Origin: Diospyros lotus
Lineage: Eukaryota; Streptophyta; Magnoliopsida; Ericales; Ebenaceae
Direction of reading: 5' to 3'
Assembly: GCF_014633365.1 (NCBI RefSeq)
Contig: NC_068351.1
Location: forward strand, 21,007,366-21,071,365
DNA length: 64,000 nt
Part shown: piece by piece, positions 44,601-56,892 of the stretch
Layout: every line of letters starts with the position of its first letter
How positions within the stretch are numbered: the first letter of the stretch is position 1
Translations under genes and position numbers: made by a program
The notes under the pieces: model-generated
The model's input: only the letters and a program-made list of their open reading frames with translations
What the model was told of the DNA's origin: nothing
Databases searched by the model: none

Positions 44601-47600
44601 ATTTCCAACCATTGATATGACACTTCATCAATGGGTGAGAACCAGTGTTAAACGTTCATCTTTGATTCTCAATCATTAATGGACTATTTGGTTAATGGTT
44701 GTGAATTATTGTCTATTGTTGCCTCTAACTCATTAGTTTAAGACGTTGTTGTTCGCGGACTCGGTTAACTTTTTTTTACCCAACTCACTAGGCTAAATTT
44801 TCATTGTTTTGACTTATAGTTTAGGGTTGAGGGAAGATCTATGAGAAGCAAATTTTTCCTAGGGAGCACTCAAGAAGAAGCCCTAAACTCATGAGAGAGA
44901 GATATATAAACAAGCAATGATTGATTCATATCTGTTGGTATGCTGCTCCATCAATGGGTGAGAATCAAAGATGAAATTTCATCTTTGATTCTCAGTCAAT
45001 GATGGAGTGTCATCTCAACAATTATGAATCATTGTTTATTGTCTTTTCTCACATAGTAGTTTAAGTCTTGTTCTTGTTTGTTGAACATACTAGTTTTTCT
45101 TCTCTCGTCCCTTGCATACAATAAATTAACTAATTCAAGTTATTTTAGTTTAGGTAAGCACAGGCAAGACAAGTTAGCCTAGGGAGCACACATGATGAAG
45201 CCTTAAACTATTATGAGAGAGAGAGAGAGAGAGAGCGCTAATAATAAGAAATGATCGATTCAGAATCATTAATATGATGCTCTGTTAATGGGGGATAACC
45301 AAAGATCAATGTTCATATTTTATTCTTAGCTATTGATGAGTCATCAGATCTGGGTTTGAATCATTGTTTGTTGTAGCCTCTCACTCATTAATTTAAAATT
45401 TGTTTTGTCTACCCACTAGCAAAACTATTCTTCATGAAACTCGTTCTTGAACCAATCAAGTTTTGTTTTTTCTTTCAGGTAAAGGTTAGGCAAGTAGAAG
45501 TTAGCCTAAATGTACAAGGAGAAGAGTTCACCAATGAGAGGAAGGCAACAACAAGCAACTATAGATTCGCAACCACTGATATAACTCTCCATTAATATGT
45601 GAGAACCAAGAATGAACCTTTATATTTGGTTCTTTATCATTGATGAACTGTTAGATCAATGGATGCATTGTTTGTTATTTTATCTCGCTCATTAGTTTAA
45701 GGTTAGTTCATGTGTGCTCACTAGGCTAACTTGTGTTTGACTAGCTAAAGAGCCTAACTTTCATTGTTTTGGGTTGAGTTTAGGGTGCATGGAAGGGTTG
45801 GGTAGAGGAATGTTAGCTTAGGGAACACTAAAGAAGAATCCTTAAACTAATGAGTTACAAATGACAAAGAGTAATATCTATTTCACAACTATTATTATGA
45901 AACTCCATCAACTGTGAGAACCAAAGATGAATGTTAATTTTTTATTCTTAGTAGTTGATGGATTGTTAGATCAATGGTTGTGAATTTTTGTTTGTTCTCG
46001 CCTCTAACTTATTAGTTTAAGGTTTGTTCTTGTATCTATATTAGGGTGACTTTTCTTTACTTAGTTCTTTGAGCTAACTTTTTGTTATTCTGGTTTTTAG
46101 TTTAGGGTTTAGGGTTCAGAAAAGATCTATGTGATGAAAAGTTAGCCTAAGGAGCACTTAAGAAGAAGACTTAAACTATGAGAGAGGGGATAACAAGAGG
46201 TAATGATCAATTTAACACCATTAATATGATGTTTCATCAATGAGTGAGAATCAAAGATGAAATTTGTTCTTTGATTCTTAGTCATTGATGGACATGTTAG
46301 ATCAAAGAGTGCAAATCATTGTTTGTTGTAGCCTCACTCCTTAATTTTAAGTCTTCTTCTTGACTGGTCACCAGATTAACTTTTCTTTGCCTACTCTTGC
46401 CTAAACCAAAAATAAAAATAACTTAAACATGTTTTGGTTTTGTGAAGTTCTAAGCAAACAAATGTTGGCCTAGGGAGCACAAAAGAGAGATATAGAGAGA
46501 AGCACTAACAAGTAATGATTAATTCTCAACTATTGAAAATAAGTTCTATCTTTGGTTCTATACATTGATGAAACATTATATCAATTACCTCAAATCATTG
46601 TTTGTTATTGCCTCTTACTCATTAGTTTAAGGTTTGTTCTTGTTTGTTCACTAGGTTGATTTTCTTCGCTTAGTTGTTCCATAAACCAATTAAGATGTTT
46701 CGATTCAAGGAAGTGCTAGGTAAAGAAAAGTTACTCTACATAGCATATAAGAATAAGCATTATACTAATGAGAGAGATGCAACAACAAGCAACACTTGGT
46801 TTATAACCATTAATATGGCTCTTCGTAAACATATGAGAACAAAAAATGTAGGTTCATCATTGATTCTTAACTATTAACGAACTGCCAGATTAATGGTTGT
46901 GAATTGTTGGTTGTTATTCCCTCAGATTTTAGTATAAGGGTTATTCTTGTTTGCTTACTAGGCTAACTTCTCTTAACCCAACCCTTCCCGGAACCAATCA
47001 CATTGTTTTAGTTCAAGGATGGGCTAAGCAAAGAATAGTTAGCCTAGGGTGCCTATAAGAAGAAGCTTTAAATTAATGACAGATGGATGGCCACGAGAAA
47101 TGCTTGATTAACTGTGGTTAACATTATGCTCCATCAATGGGTGAGAGTTAGAGATTAATGTTTATCTTTTATTCTCAACCATTACTAAATTTGTTCTTGT
47201 CTACTCACTAGGCTAACTTAACCAACTAACTAGGCTAACTTTTTATTGTTCAAGTTTAGGGTTTGGAGTTTAGAGTTCTAGGAAGGGTTGGGAGAAGGAA
47301 AGTTAGCTCAGGGAGCACTTGAGAAAAAGCCTTAAAATAATGGGTTATAGGTGCCACCAAGCAATGCGTGATTCATGATTGTTGATATAATGCTTCATCA
47401 AGGGTGAGAACCATAGATGAAAGTTCAGCTTTGATTATCAGTGTTGATAGGGCATTAGATCGACAGCTATGGATCGTTGTCTCTTACTCATTAGTTTAAG
47501 GCTTGTAATTATCTACTCACTTGGCTAACTTTTCTTCAGTTAGACCTTTCTTGAACTAGAACATCTAAATAAGTTGTTTTGATTCAGGAAAAGGTTGGGT

Positions 47601-48515
47601 GAAGAAAAGTTAGCCAATGGAGCACATAAGAAGAAACCATAAACTAAAGAGAGTTAGGTGACAACCAATAATGTTCTATTCACAACAGTGGATATAACAG
47701 TACCAATGATACATGTATGATTCTTATTAGGTCAATGACTATGAATTGTTGTTTATTTTTGCCTCTCTCATTCACTTAAGCCTTCTTGTTGTTTGTTTAC
47801 TAAGCTCATTTCTTCGCCCAACATTTCAGCTAAGGTAGGGATGAGAGAATAGATGTGAACCTGGTAGGCACAATTGAAGAAGCTCTGAACTAATGAGGGA
47901 GAGGTGATAACAAATAATGATTTATCTGTATCCATTGATATGATGTTCCATTAAAGACAAAGAATTAACATAGTTTCCATCTTTGATTCTCAACTATTAA
48001 TGGATTGCCTGATTAATGATTGTAAATATTTATTTTTATTGCCTCTTTCTCATGAGTTTTAACACTTGGTATGGCTACTCACTAGGCTCACAATTCTTTA
48101 GCCAACCCACCCTTGAATGAAAAAACGTTCTTCAGTTACTTTGATTCAAAAGGGCTAGTCAAAGAAAAGTGAGCATAGTAAGCACATAAGAAGAAATCTA
48201 AGAGGCAACACAAGTAATGATTACTTTGCAGTTGTTGATTTGGAAATTAATCAACAACTTTCCTTTTGATTCTTAGCCATTAGCAGCACATTAAATCAAC
48301 TATTGTGAAATGTTATTTGCTATCATCTCTCTATAGTTTAAGTCTTATTCTTCTCTACTTACTAGGCTCACTATTTTTTCCCAATCCTTCCCTAAATCAG
48401 AACACCTTGACTAATATGATTTAGTGAAAGGATAAGTGAAGAAAAGTGAACCTAGTTAGTAGACAAGAAGAAGGCTTAAACTAATGAGGGAGAGGTGATA
48501 ACAAGTAATTGTTGA
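41700..48515. repeat. Tandem array of about 22 diverged self-complementary units, period about 300 bp
   Basis: Every unit repeats the same order: TTAAACTAATGAGAGAG, CAATGATTGATTCACAACC, TCAATGGGTGAGAACCAAAG, a centre near ATGTTCAT, then the complements of these blocks (GTTGTGAATCATTG, CTCACTCATTAGTTTAA, CACTAGGCTAACTTTTC). A second centre near CAAGTTGTTTTAGTTC follows, and then the complement GTTAGCCTAGGGAGCAC. Centres of the first type were located near 41941, 42243, 42552, 42887, 43210, 43501, 44061, 44343, 44655, 44977, 45310, 45620, 45930, 46265, 46540, 46855, 47160, 47425, 47710, 47970 and 48260, with a truncated one near 43810. Spacing is 260-335 bp. At 44960-44993 one centre is a perfect 34-bp palindrome. 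No coding sequence. I do not recognise the family. Confidence 0.9.
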
Positions 48516-49540
48516 AATATTAGCCCAAATGAAAGTTTAAGAGGGAATGAATTAAGCTATATAGGTTTTTATCAAACTAAAATAACATCACTGAAAGTAA
48601 TGCGTGTAAAGACATGAAAATTGAGAAAGATTACACTAGATTTATAGTGGTTCAGTAAACGATCTACATTCATTACTTTGACTCCTCGCTAAACTTGAGC
48701 CTGTGAAAAGCTATGTAAAAAGTTCTAACTAAGCCCACTAATATTAGTTTAGGAATTATATAATAATACTCTATTATATCGAGGGTCTAACTTAAGCATC
48801 ATAATGTTTGTATGGGAAAGGAAATGCCCTGCACCCTTTGATTGATTTTTGTCTTGCAAAATTTAGATGGCCTGAAGATGAATTTCTTGACTATAAATTT
48901 TATTATCGTGTTCAAGCAGCAACACTATTTATCGGCTCTACATTGCTATTATATGATTTATAAATATACTTGTTTATGAATACGTTGATCAAGGAGTTTA
49001 CTACTCTGCGTGTTTACAAATTTTATTATTGTTATTTTTACAAAATTACCATAAGTCCAATTATACTTCCTTAAGATTTTGTGACAATGTCATTAGCCCT
49101 TTCACTCATATACCCAACCCAAATCACCATAATGGAAAACCACACCAAGACTTAATTGAAGGGAAATTGAGGCTCACACTTGAATTTCTAACTTACCAAC
49201 ACTACTACCTACTGTTGGATTACTAACCCGTTATCATTTTGCTTAAATCTTATTTGATATGAGTTTTTAAACTGTTTTTTTTTTTTCCTTGGATTCTAAT
49301 AAAATGGGCTAAGCATTTGGTCATTATTTTATACGCAACTTTGAAGTGAAAAACTCAAGTCCATTTTCTGGGCTTCTAGCATCACTTTAAAAGGAGTTTT
49401 TGGTTTTTAAAAAGGTCAAAAGTACTTTAATAAGCAACTTTTGATATTATTGCACCAAACACTTTGCAGACATTTCATAAGCAAATTTTATAAATATATA
49501 AAACGAAATTTAGTTATTCAAATAACTAAAAAAACACTTA
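48516..49540. other. AT-rich intergenic DNA with a short TE-like fragment
   Basis: Around 48640-48720 a GATTTATAGTGGTTCAG stretch resembles a fragment seen again at about 55345-55390. Nothing else is recognised. Confidence 0.35.
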
Positions 49541-50080
49541 GGTTGCATTCTTTTTACTTTTTAATTTTTAGTTTTGAGTTTTGAATTCATTTTTAATTTT
49601 TAGTTTTGAGTTTTGAATAATCAAATTTATTTTAGTAATCTATTTTTAGAAAATTAAAAACACGTTTCATTGGTCATTTTGAAAAACTATTTCTTCAAAC
49701 AGAAAATTAGAAAACGCGTTCTTTATGAAATTTTAAAAATATTTTTTTAATGATATTTTATTCAATAAATTTGATTATTTAGTAAGTTAGAAATATTTAA
49801 TGTTAATATATTATAAAAAAATATATATTTTTTAAAATTAACGAATTTTGTAATATTTTTTCACTATAATAATAAAATATAAATAAATAAATATATTTTG
49901 AGTTTAGAGTTTATTTGAATGAAAACACCTAAAATAATTTTTTATTGTTTTGAGTTTTTTTTATATATTTTTTTTTGTTTTTAAAAATATATTTTTAAAA
50001 ATAATAAAGAGAATGTATTTTCATTATTTTATGAAATTAAAAATTAAAAATGACTTGAAAACAGCAAAGAGAACGCAGTC
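49541..50080. mobile_element. MITE, PIF/Harbinger (Tourist)-like, with TTA TSD
   Basis: The terminal inverted repeats are GGTTGCATTCTTTTTACTTT at the left and the complement of GACTGCGTTCTCTTTGCTGT at the right. They continue into TTTTAATTTTTAGTTT-like inner sequence. TTA occurs at 49538-49540 and 50081-50083, the 3-bp TSD typical of PIF/Harbinger. 540 bp, AT-rich, non-coding. Confidence 0.7.
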
Positions 50081-51031
50081 TTAATTATTCAAATAACTAT
50101 AACTCAATACAGTTGTTTCATAAGTTAATGTTCTAGGTATCAATAAAACGAAACTTCAGTTTAGGGATACAACAAAACCCTCTCAAAGTTTGAATCTTTA
50201 TACATTTTTTTTTTTTTTTACAAAACTTTCGCCAAACTTTTGTTGAGAATTGATTAGTAAATCCTCAGTCATTAATCAATGAAAGGGTAGCACCTCACTT
50301 TCATCTTATCAATTAAGGTAATGTTTATTAAAATGAATAAAATAAAATTATATTAAAATAAGGTTGAAATATTTTTCAAATTAAGATATAGAATGATCAA
50401 GATAAAATTGGGTAATATTTCAAAAATTTTATCAAACTGTTTGTTAATTTTTTTAGAATGCACTGGAGGATACATGTATAATTTTTTCTTTATCCATAAG
50501 AACCAAATTAAATTTATTCGAAAGGAAGAGAGATAAATTTATTTAAAAAACTCAGATAAGAAGTTACGTGACTTCTTTCCTAAGTGTTGCTCAATAAATT
50601 TAACAAACATAATGAAAAATAATTTTATTTAGAATATTTTTCATATCTTATTTTTTTCGATTTATATCTTGATTAACAAATATTATCTAAGTAGAATATT
50701 TAAAACTTCCTTCACTTTTTTTTTAAAAAAAATAATTAATTAAAACGTGTTTTATGTGTAATCCATGACATGAGACTATGCAAAGCACTCGAGCATTGGC
50801 TTCCCATAGGAATGAGCATATATATATATATATATATATCAATCTTTCGACCTTTTCTTTTAATTATTTTTTGCATAAAACAATAATTGCAAAATAAAAT
50901 TGTAGCAGGCACAAAAATATTAAAAGAACGAGCGTACCCATGATGCAATCAGCACATATGTGTAACTGAGTTGGATAAATTTCATACGGCTTGAAATTGT
51001 TCTTGGCAGACAGAAAGAAAAGACGAGGGCT
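50081..51031. other. AT-rich intergenic DNA
   Basis: No gene. Contains an (AT)n microsatellite at about 50818-50839. The last 100 bases are probably internal sequence of the LTR element that follows. Confidence 0.35.
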
Positions 51032-51032
51032 C

Positions 51033-51561
51033 CATGGTGGGCGCCAATTGATGATGTAGAGCCGATCACTTTCTTTTGTCTCGGACCAAGTACCTGCAAA
51101 AAGGGTAAGGACTTACTCCTTATGATCCCTCCGACGCTTAATTCAGTTCATAGGGTTATAAATTAGAGATAATAATAGAAAAATAGAAAAGTCCCTTAGG
51201 GGTCCGATCCCCATACCAGTAGAGGCTGTCATCTATTTATAAATGTCCCTTGGCCTTTCTCTTAGGAGATAAGATATCTTTCAAAAATAAAGGCTAATCC
51301 CCTTTCTATAGGGAGAAAAGATAACTTTCCCCAATATAAATAATTTTTGAAATATTAGAGATATTCTTGGTTGACTGAATCTTCCTCTCTATCTCTTTCC
51401 AGTTCAAAATGATAATAGAGATTATAAAGACACATGGAGCTCCTAGGACTTGACACGTGGCGATCGTATATTGGTCTTTACTAGCACACATAGCTCTAAG
51501 TTAATGCTAACCTCCGAGAGGTAGTACAGTAAAATTGCCCTCTATAAATATTCTCTCATCA
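51033..51561 (-). mobile_element. LTR plus PBS of a truncated retroelement
   Basis: On the minus strand an LTR-like segment runs from TGATGAGAGAATATTTATAG (51561) to CTACATCA (51052). It is followed within five bases by TGGCGCCCACCATGGAG (51033-51048), a common plant Gypsy PBS form. A TATA box (TTTATAAATAG, minus, near 51236) precedes a GC-richer transcript-start region. No coding internal region remains to the left, so the element is truncated. Confidence 0.62.
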
Positions 51562-51667
51562 GATACAAAGGTTAATTTGACTTAAAAATTAGGTTTAAAT
51601 ATATAATTAAAATAAAAAAATTAAATGATTGCAAAAAAAATAAAAATAAAAAAATAAAAATTTGACC

Positions 51668-52725
51668 TTCATAAGATGAGTGAGAGATCATGCCTGCATG
51701 CATGGGACCACAATCATGCTCGTAGACGCATTAAATACAACGTTTTTTCTTTGTTGTTTTCATCCAACACTAAGAAGAACGTTTAAATAATGGTAATTAT
51801 CAAATGGACCTCCACTCTTAATTGTCGCGACTTGTGGAGCAGGACAGAGCATGCATGCATGGGACCATAGTCATACGCACAAAATGCAACGTTTTTTCTT
51901 TGTTGTCTTCATCCAACACTGACAAGGACGTTTAACTCATATGGTAATTGTGAAATGCACCTTCACTTTTATTTAGAATGATCGTCTTTGTGTGACTTTT
52001 GTCACTTATATCATAAATTTTGATAAAAGAGATAAATTTCAAGTGTGAGGATTTATTTCACTACGTAAGACGAAAATCAAACTCATAACCTATTGATACG
52101 AACCTTGACATATTGCTTATCTGACCCCTCGATCTATGCCTTGGGGGCAACCTCCACTCTTACTTGGCGCGACATGTGGAGTAGGTCGGTCCCTTATCAT
52201 CCAGCTCCCTGTTAGAAATTGAATGAAATAAATAAATATCCCAACAACCATCATATTTTTGAATTTTATTGGATAGCTTCTCCAATAAAATAATGTTTCC
52301 TTTTGAAAATATATGTATGAGAACTCCTTTGGAAAAAAAAAAGTATAAGTTTGAGTTATTTGGAGAAAACTACTTAATTATTATGTGGAATATAGCGTAA
52401 AAGTTATTTATATTTTTTTGAATATATATATATATATATTATGAATTGATTTAAATAACAAAAACTAAAAATTATTCATTAAACAGCATTAACACATTGA
52501 CATAGAAATGCTTGTCCATCTTGTAAGCTTTCATTTTTAATATATATTAGACTGACTTCCCGTGTTATGTAAATATAAATAAAATTAAGTACAAAATTAT
52601 ATGTCTCTAGGACATAGATCAAATAGTCAGATGAGCAATATGTCGATATCAATCTAGAGAAAGAGATAAATTAGATGAATAAAAAATTTAGATGATCTTA
52701 AAAGTATTTTCAAAATGATAAACAA
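51668..52725. repeat. Direct repeat of about 1 kb, left copy (partner 54131-55258)
   Basis: Shares with the right copy the CATGGGACCACAATCATG blocks, TTGTTGTCTTCATCCAACACT, CATCCAGCTCCCTGTTAGAA, the stretch around ATCCCAACAACCATCATA, CATTAAACAGCATTAACACA and a tail near TTTTCAAAATGATAAACAAAA. The first part is itself doubled here (51700 and 51860). Confidence 0.85.
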
Positions 52726-52979
52726 AAGGGAGGAATTCATAATTACTTCAAAACACAAATGAACAAAATCGTTTTTACTCTTTTTATGGAAACAAAAAAA
52801 CATTTCTAATCTCTCAAAAAAATAATTACACTTTATAACTACTTTTATGTAAGATATATAAAATACTCTTAATGAAATTTAAAATGAAAAGCCCATATTA
52901 CCTATAATCTTATTTACCAAAATACCCTTGTCTTTTTAACATGCCTTTCCTTTCTCTCTTCCTTTCCACCATGCACTCC

Positions 52980-54118
52980 TCTCACTGCCTCCATTGTCGA
53001 AACCATCAGAGAAAGCTATTCCTCAACCATTCGTCCTACATTCAAGTTTTTTGCTTGTTGCGTCATTCAACCTTCTTCATCAATTGTTGTTAGGACCTCT
53101 ATTGAAGCGACATTCATCAATTTTCTTTCTCTCCAACTAGCATTCTCAATCTCAATTTCAAGGTATGTTGTTGGTTGCTTTTCAAATATATTTTTGTTCA
53201 CATTACTTAGTTTAAGCTGTGTAGAATAATTGTGGTTGTACTCTGAACTTATTAGGTAGATATCATACTAGATCTGAATTGATTTTGTGTGAAAATTGTA
53301 ATTGCACTCATAATCGGGTTTAATTGGGCAATTAAACCCAGTCAACAATGACCGCGTTTAGGGTTTAGTTTGTAAACTCCAACTAAACCCAAATAAGTAA
53401 ACTCGGTTTGGGTTACCAATTATTATTATTATTATTATTATTATTTGTTTGTGTGTCTTGTTGCATCCATTGTAATGGTGAGGCTAATTTCTTCTTTTGA
53501 ATCTTACAATAATGGATATAGTGACAATGATCATCCAGTGAAGCGGGGAATGGACTGGTAATATCTACGTTGGAGGTAATAGGATCTGTGCGGGGGCTTA
53601 CAAGAATGCGACTTTTACTGATTTGATTGAGACTGTTTACACGGTGATAGAAATTGATAGAACAAGATACGATATCACCTTTCATTATGTAATCAAATCC
53701 TTGGAAAAATTTTCAGCTAGTAAGTTCCTTATAAGGACGATTATAGTGTTAGGTTTATTATGTTTGACTAAAATAGATATAAAGTGATTTATGTTGATAT
53801 GATTTATAAATATACTAGAGTTTGTGACTTATGTAGTCAATCGCAAAATTAATTTCCTTCATATAATGGTGATTATCAAAATTCAGTTGTTGTCGTTCCA
53901 CTGTTCACCAATTCCTCAGAGAGTATGAGGTGCCTGAATTTGAGTTTTTTTTGAGAGAGAAAAACAAATTGACCATTGAAGAAATCGCCCGATTCACAAT
54001 GCAATTTGGAGAAGTTGGGGCTGATGACTAAAAGAAGTTGAGATTCACACGTAATCTACAGAGGAATGATCATTTTGGTATATATGACATAGCTAGTTCA
54101 TCATATGATGATGATAAT
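52980..54118 (+). pseudogene. Possible MULE transposase N-terminal relic
   Basis: Around 53560-53790 one frame reads IYVGGNRICAGAYKNATFTDLIETVYTVI (first part here), then RYDITFHYVIKSLEKF. This is similar in pattern to the N-terminal beta-grasp-like region of plant Mutator-like transposases, where a '[W/Y]xGG … Y..L …IG.D…IKY' order occurs. Downstream frames (VVVVPLFTNSSES, then an Asp/Ser-rich tail) fit that architecture loosely. There are several stops and shifts, and no catalytic DDE region in the window. An upstream CT-rich leader and a CAAG|GTATGT donor-like site near 53160 may be a former 5' UTR. The assignment is tentative. Confidence 0.33.
53417..53446. repeat. (ATT)n microsatellite
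   Basis: About nine consecutive ATT units. Confidence 0.95.
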
Positions 54119-54130
54119 AAGTAATAATAG

Positions 54131-55258
54131 TGATGATAGTATGAGCATCCATGCATGGGACCACACCACAATCATGGTGATCATTTTGGTATATATGACA
54201 AGCATGCAGACATGGGACCACACCACAATCATGCCACTAAATAAAACGTTTCTTCTTTGTTGTCTTCATCCAACACTAACGACGACGTTTAAGTCATATG
54301 GTCCTCCACTCTTAGTTGGCGCGACTTGTGGAGTAGGTCGGTCCTTGTCATCCAGCTCCCTGTTAGAAATTGATTGAATGAAATAAATAAATATCCCAAC
54401 AACCATCATATATAAATTTGAATTTTATTGGATATCTTCTCCAATAAAATAACATTTCCTTTTGAAAATATATTTACTGTATGACAACTCCTTTGGAAAA
54501 AAACATACAAGTTTGAGTTATTAAGAGAAAAGTTATTTATATATTGTTTTTTAATATATATATATATATTTTATGAATTGACTTAAATAACAAAAACAAA
54601 ATATTATTCATTAAACAGCATTAACACATTGACATAAAAATGTTTCACCATCTCGTAAGCTTTTATTTTTAATATATATTAGATGACTTCCCGTACGTGT
54701 TATGTAAATGTAAATAAAATTAAGTACAAAATTATACATAAAAACTACCTATTAATGGATGTCGCTTGGTGGTTTTAATTTAATTTTTAGTTTTTAAATA
54801 AATCTTAATTGATGACTGTGCAAGCCCCTGTTGTTGACATTTCAAAATAAAAATGTTATTTTTTATTTATATTTTAATTTTTTTATAATATCCATAAGTA
54901 ACTAATAGGAATATTTTTTTAAATAAAAAAAAAAACTTTGAAACTTCAATACGCCAAAATGAGTATTTGCTTAAGGAATATAATGGATAATAGGATGATA
55001 AATCAATGAAGTTTGGCAAATTATACTTTTGTCTGTTTATTGGACTTTGCAATTCAATTCTATTTCATGAACAATGAAACGAAATTTGCAATTATGTATA
55101 TATATATTTTAAATGTTTCTTTAAATAATAAAGCTTTATATATAGTTAAAATATTACAAATTTCATTGATATAAATGACACCACACACCAAGAGCTGGGG
55201 AATTAGATGAATAAAAAAATTTGGATGATCTTAAAAATATTTTCAAAATGATAAACAA
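54131..55258. repeat. Direct repeat of about 1 kb, right copy (partner 51668-52725)
   Basis: Aligns with the left copy; an extra segment of about 450 bp (54745-55195) absent from the left copy lies before the shared tail. The two copies bracket the possible MULE relic. Confidence 0.83.
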
Positions 55259-56833
55259 AATATGATTTTATCCAAAAGAGTTTTTCATTTGAAGCTCTAT
55301 GCAATGTTTGAAAAGAGTAAATGTACAAAAGACACAAAGAATTTATAGTGGTTTGACCTTTCTCAGCCTACATCCACTATTCTATGACCCAGCTAAAGAT
55401 TTTTCAAATCCACCAAAATCAAAACTAAATTGCAAACCAAAGTCTAATACAATTGCTAGCTATCCTGCTAGCATTTCCTACTAAAAAACTTCTTATAACG
55501 AAGAATAATAAATACAACAGGTAACACAAGAATCTTAAAATGAGATCTTATTATAACAAGGCTGAAATAAACTTTACAAAATAAAAACAAGTATTCAAGA
55601 AGAAAAAATTTAAACAGTGAAGCTCAAAAGTAATTTAAAGATCTAATCTTTAAAATGTGCAAGTCCACTCTTTAAACCAATTGAATAATCTTCAATATGG
55701 CTGGTATATATAGCCTTGAATGTCCCTTACCGAATTCTAACCCCCAAGAAATCAAAAAAATAAGCAAAACAATCAAAAAAGGGATTGAGGGGTGATCGAG
55801 TAGACACCACTCGGTTATGACGGTGAGGCCACTAGGTCACAAATTCCTCCAACCCCTGGGAGACTCCTCGAAGCCAACGACCCTCTTGGGATGTTCCTTG
55901 AACTGAATATACTAAGAATATTTTAAGATTCTATGAAATATGTCAGAAATATTCTAAGAATACATCTAGAATATGCAACATGGGAAACTCAGGATAAATG
56001 CCACGCATCCCCCTCTCCCTTCTTTATAAATAGGAGGTTCGTCTCTTTTTTCAAGTACGCTCATTCTGATACTCAGATTTCTTTTTTTCGCTAAAGCACT
56101 TGAAGACTAATTTAAGTATCAAATGATTTGTGTAGGAACAATCTCTTGCGCCCCTAACTATTTGTTCATTTTGGCAGGCTTTTCAATCATCCAAGGTCTC
56201 TCGGTCATTTGAAGCCTCTAAGTCATTTAAGGTCTCTTGATTATCAGTGATCTCCCATTCATCATCAAGTAATCGCTCATTAACAAGCTATCTTGTCTTA
56301 AGGCCACTTGATCATTTGCCTCAAGATCTTTTGATCACATCATACTAAACTATCAAGATCATTCTTCTCATATTACAAATTCATTGTTGTATTTTGACAA
56401 CAACAAAATTAAATTTTTATTTTAACAAAAAAATATCATTTTCTATATTGAAATAATGAAAATGTCTAGGCTTAAATTTACACAAGAATTTAGAACCGGC
56501 AGGTAAACAGGGACTTGGGATATCGATCTTGAATTTGCCTCATTTTACCATGAGGTATAGAAATATTCCATCTGACTCAGAATTTTGCTTTCATTCTAAA
56601 TCAAGCTGTATTTGCTTTTTTTGACAATAAGTAATTTTTTTTTTTTTGTTTATCTTTTTCCATGGCCGTGTGGCTTCTCATTATTGATATTCATATTAAT
56701 ATATTTAAAAATATTTTTTAATTTTTTTAACAATATATAATATTAAATATAGCGCATCAATACATAAAAATATATTATAAATAAATATCAAAATAATATT
56801 TATGATATTAATATCCCTTGGCCCGCATGCGTC
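55259..56833. other. Intergenic DNA upstream of chlorophyllase
   Basis: A TE-like fragment at 55330-55400 (AATTTATAGTGGTTTGACC…) resembles 48640-48720. The remainder, including 56650-56815 with dense A/T, shows no gene. Confidence 0.35.
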
Positions 56834-56840
56834 TATATAT
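56834..56840 (+). promoter_or_regulatory. TATA box of the chlorophyllase gene
   Basis: TATATAT 53-59 bases upstream of the start codon, predicting a 5' UTR of roughly 25-30 bases. Confidence 0.55.
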
Positions 56841-56892
56841 GTCTCTCTCCCTCGAAAGATGAGAAGACCGTACGAGGAAAGAGGAAAGTGGA

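Noticed and set aside
41700..48515. Array as a centromeric satellite
   Set aside because: The period is near 300 bp, units are highly diverged, and the internal mirror symmetry is atypical. Only about 22 copies are seen and nothing else points to a centromere.
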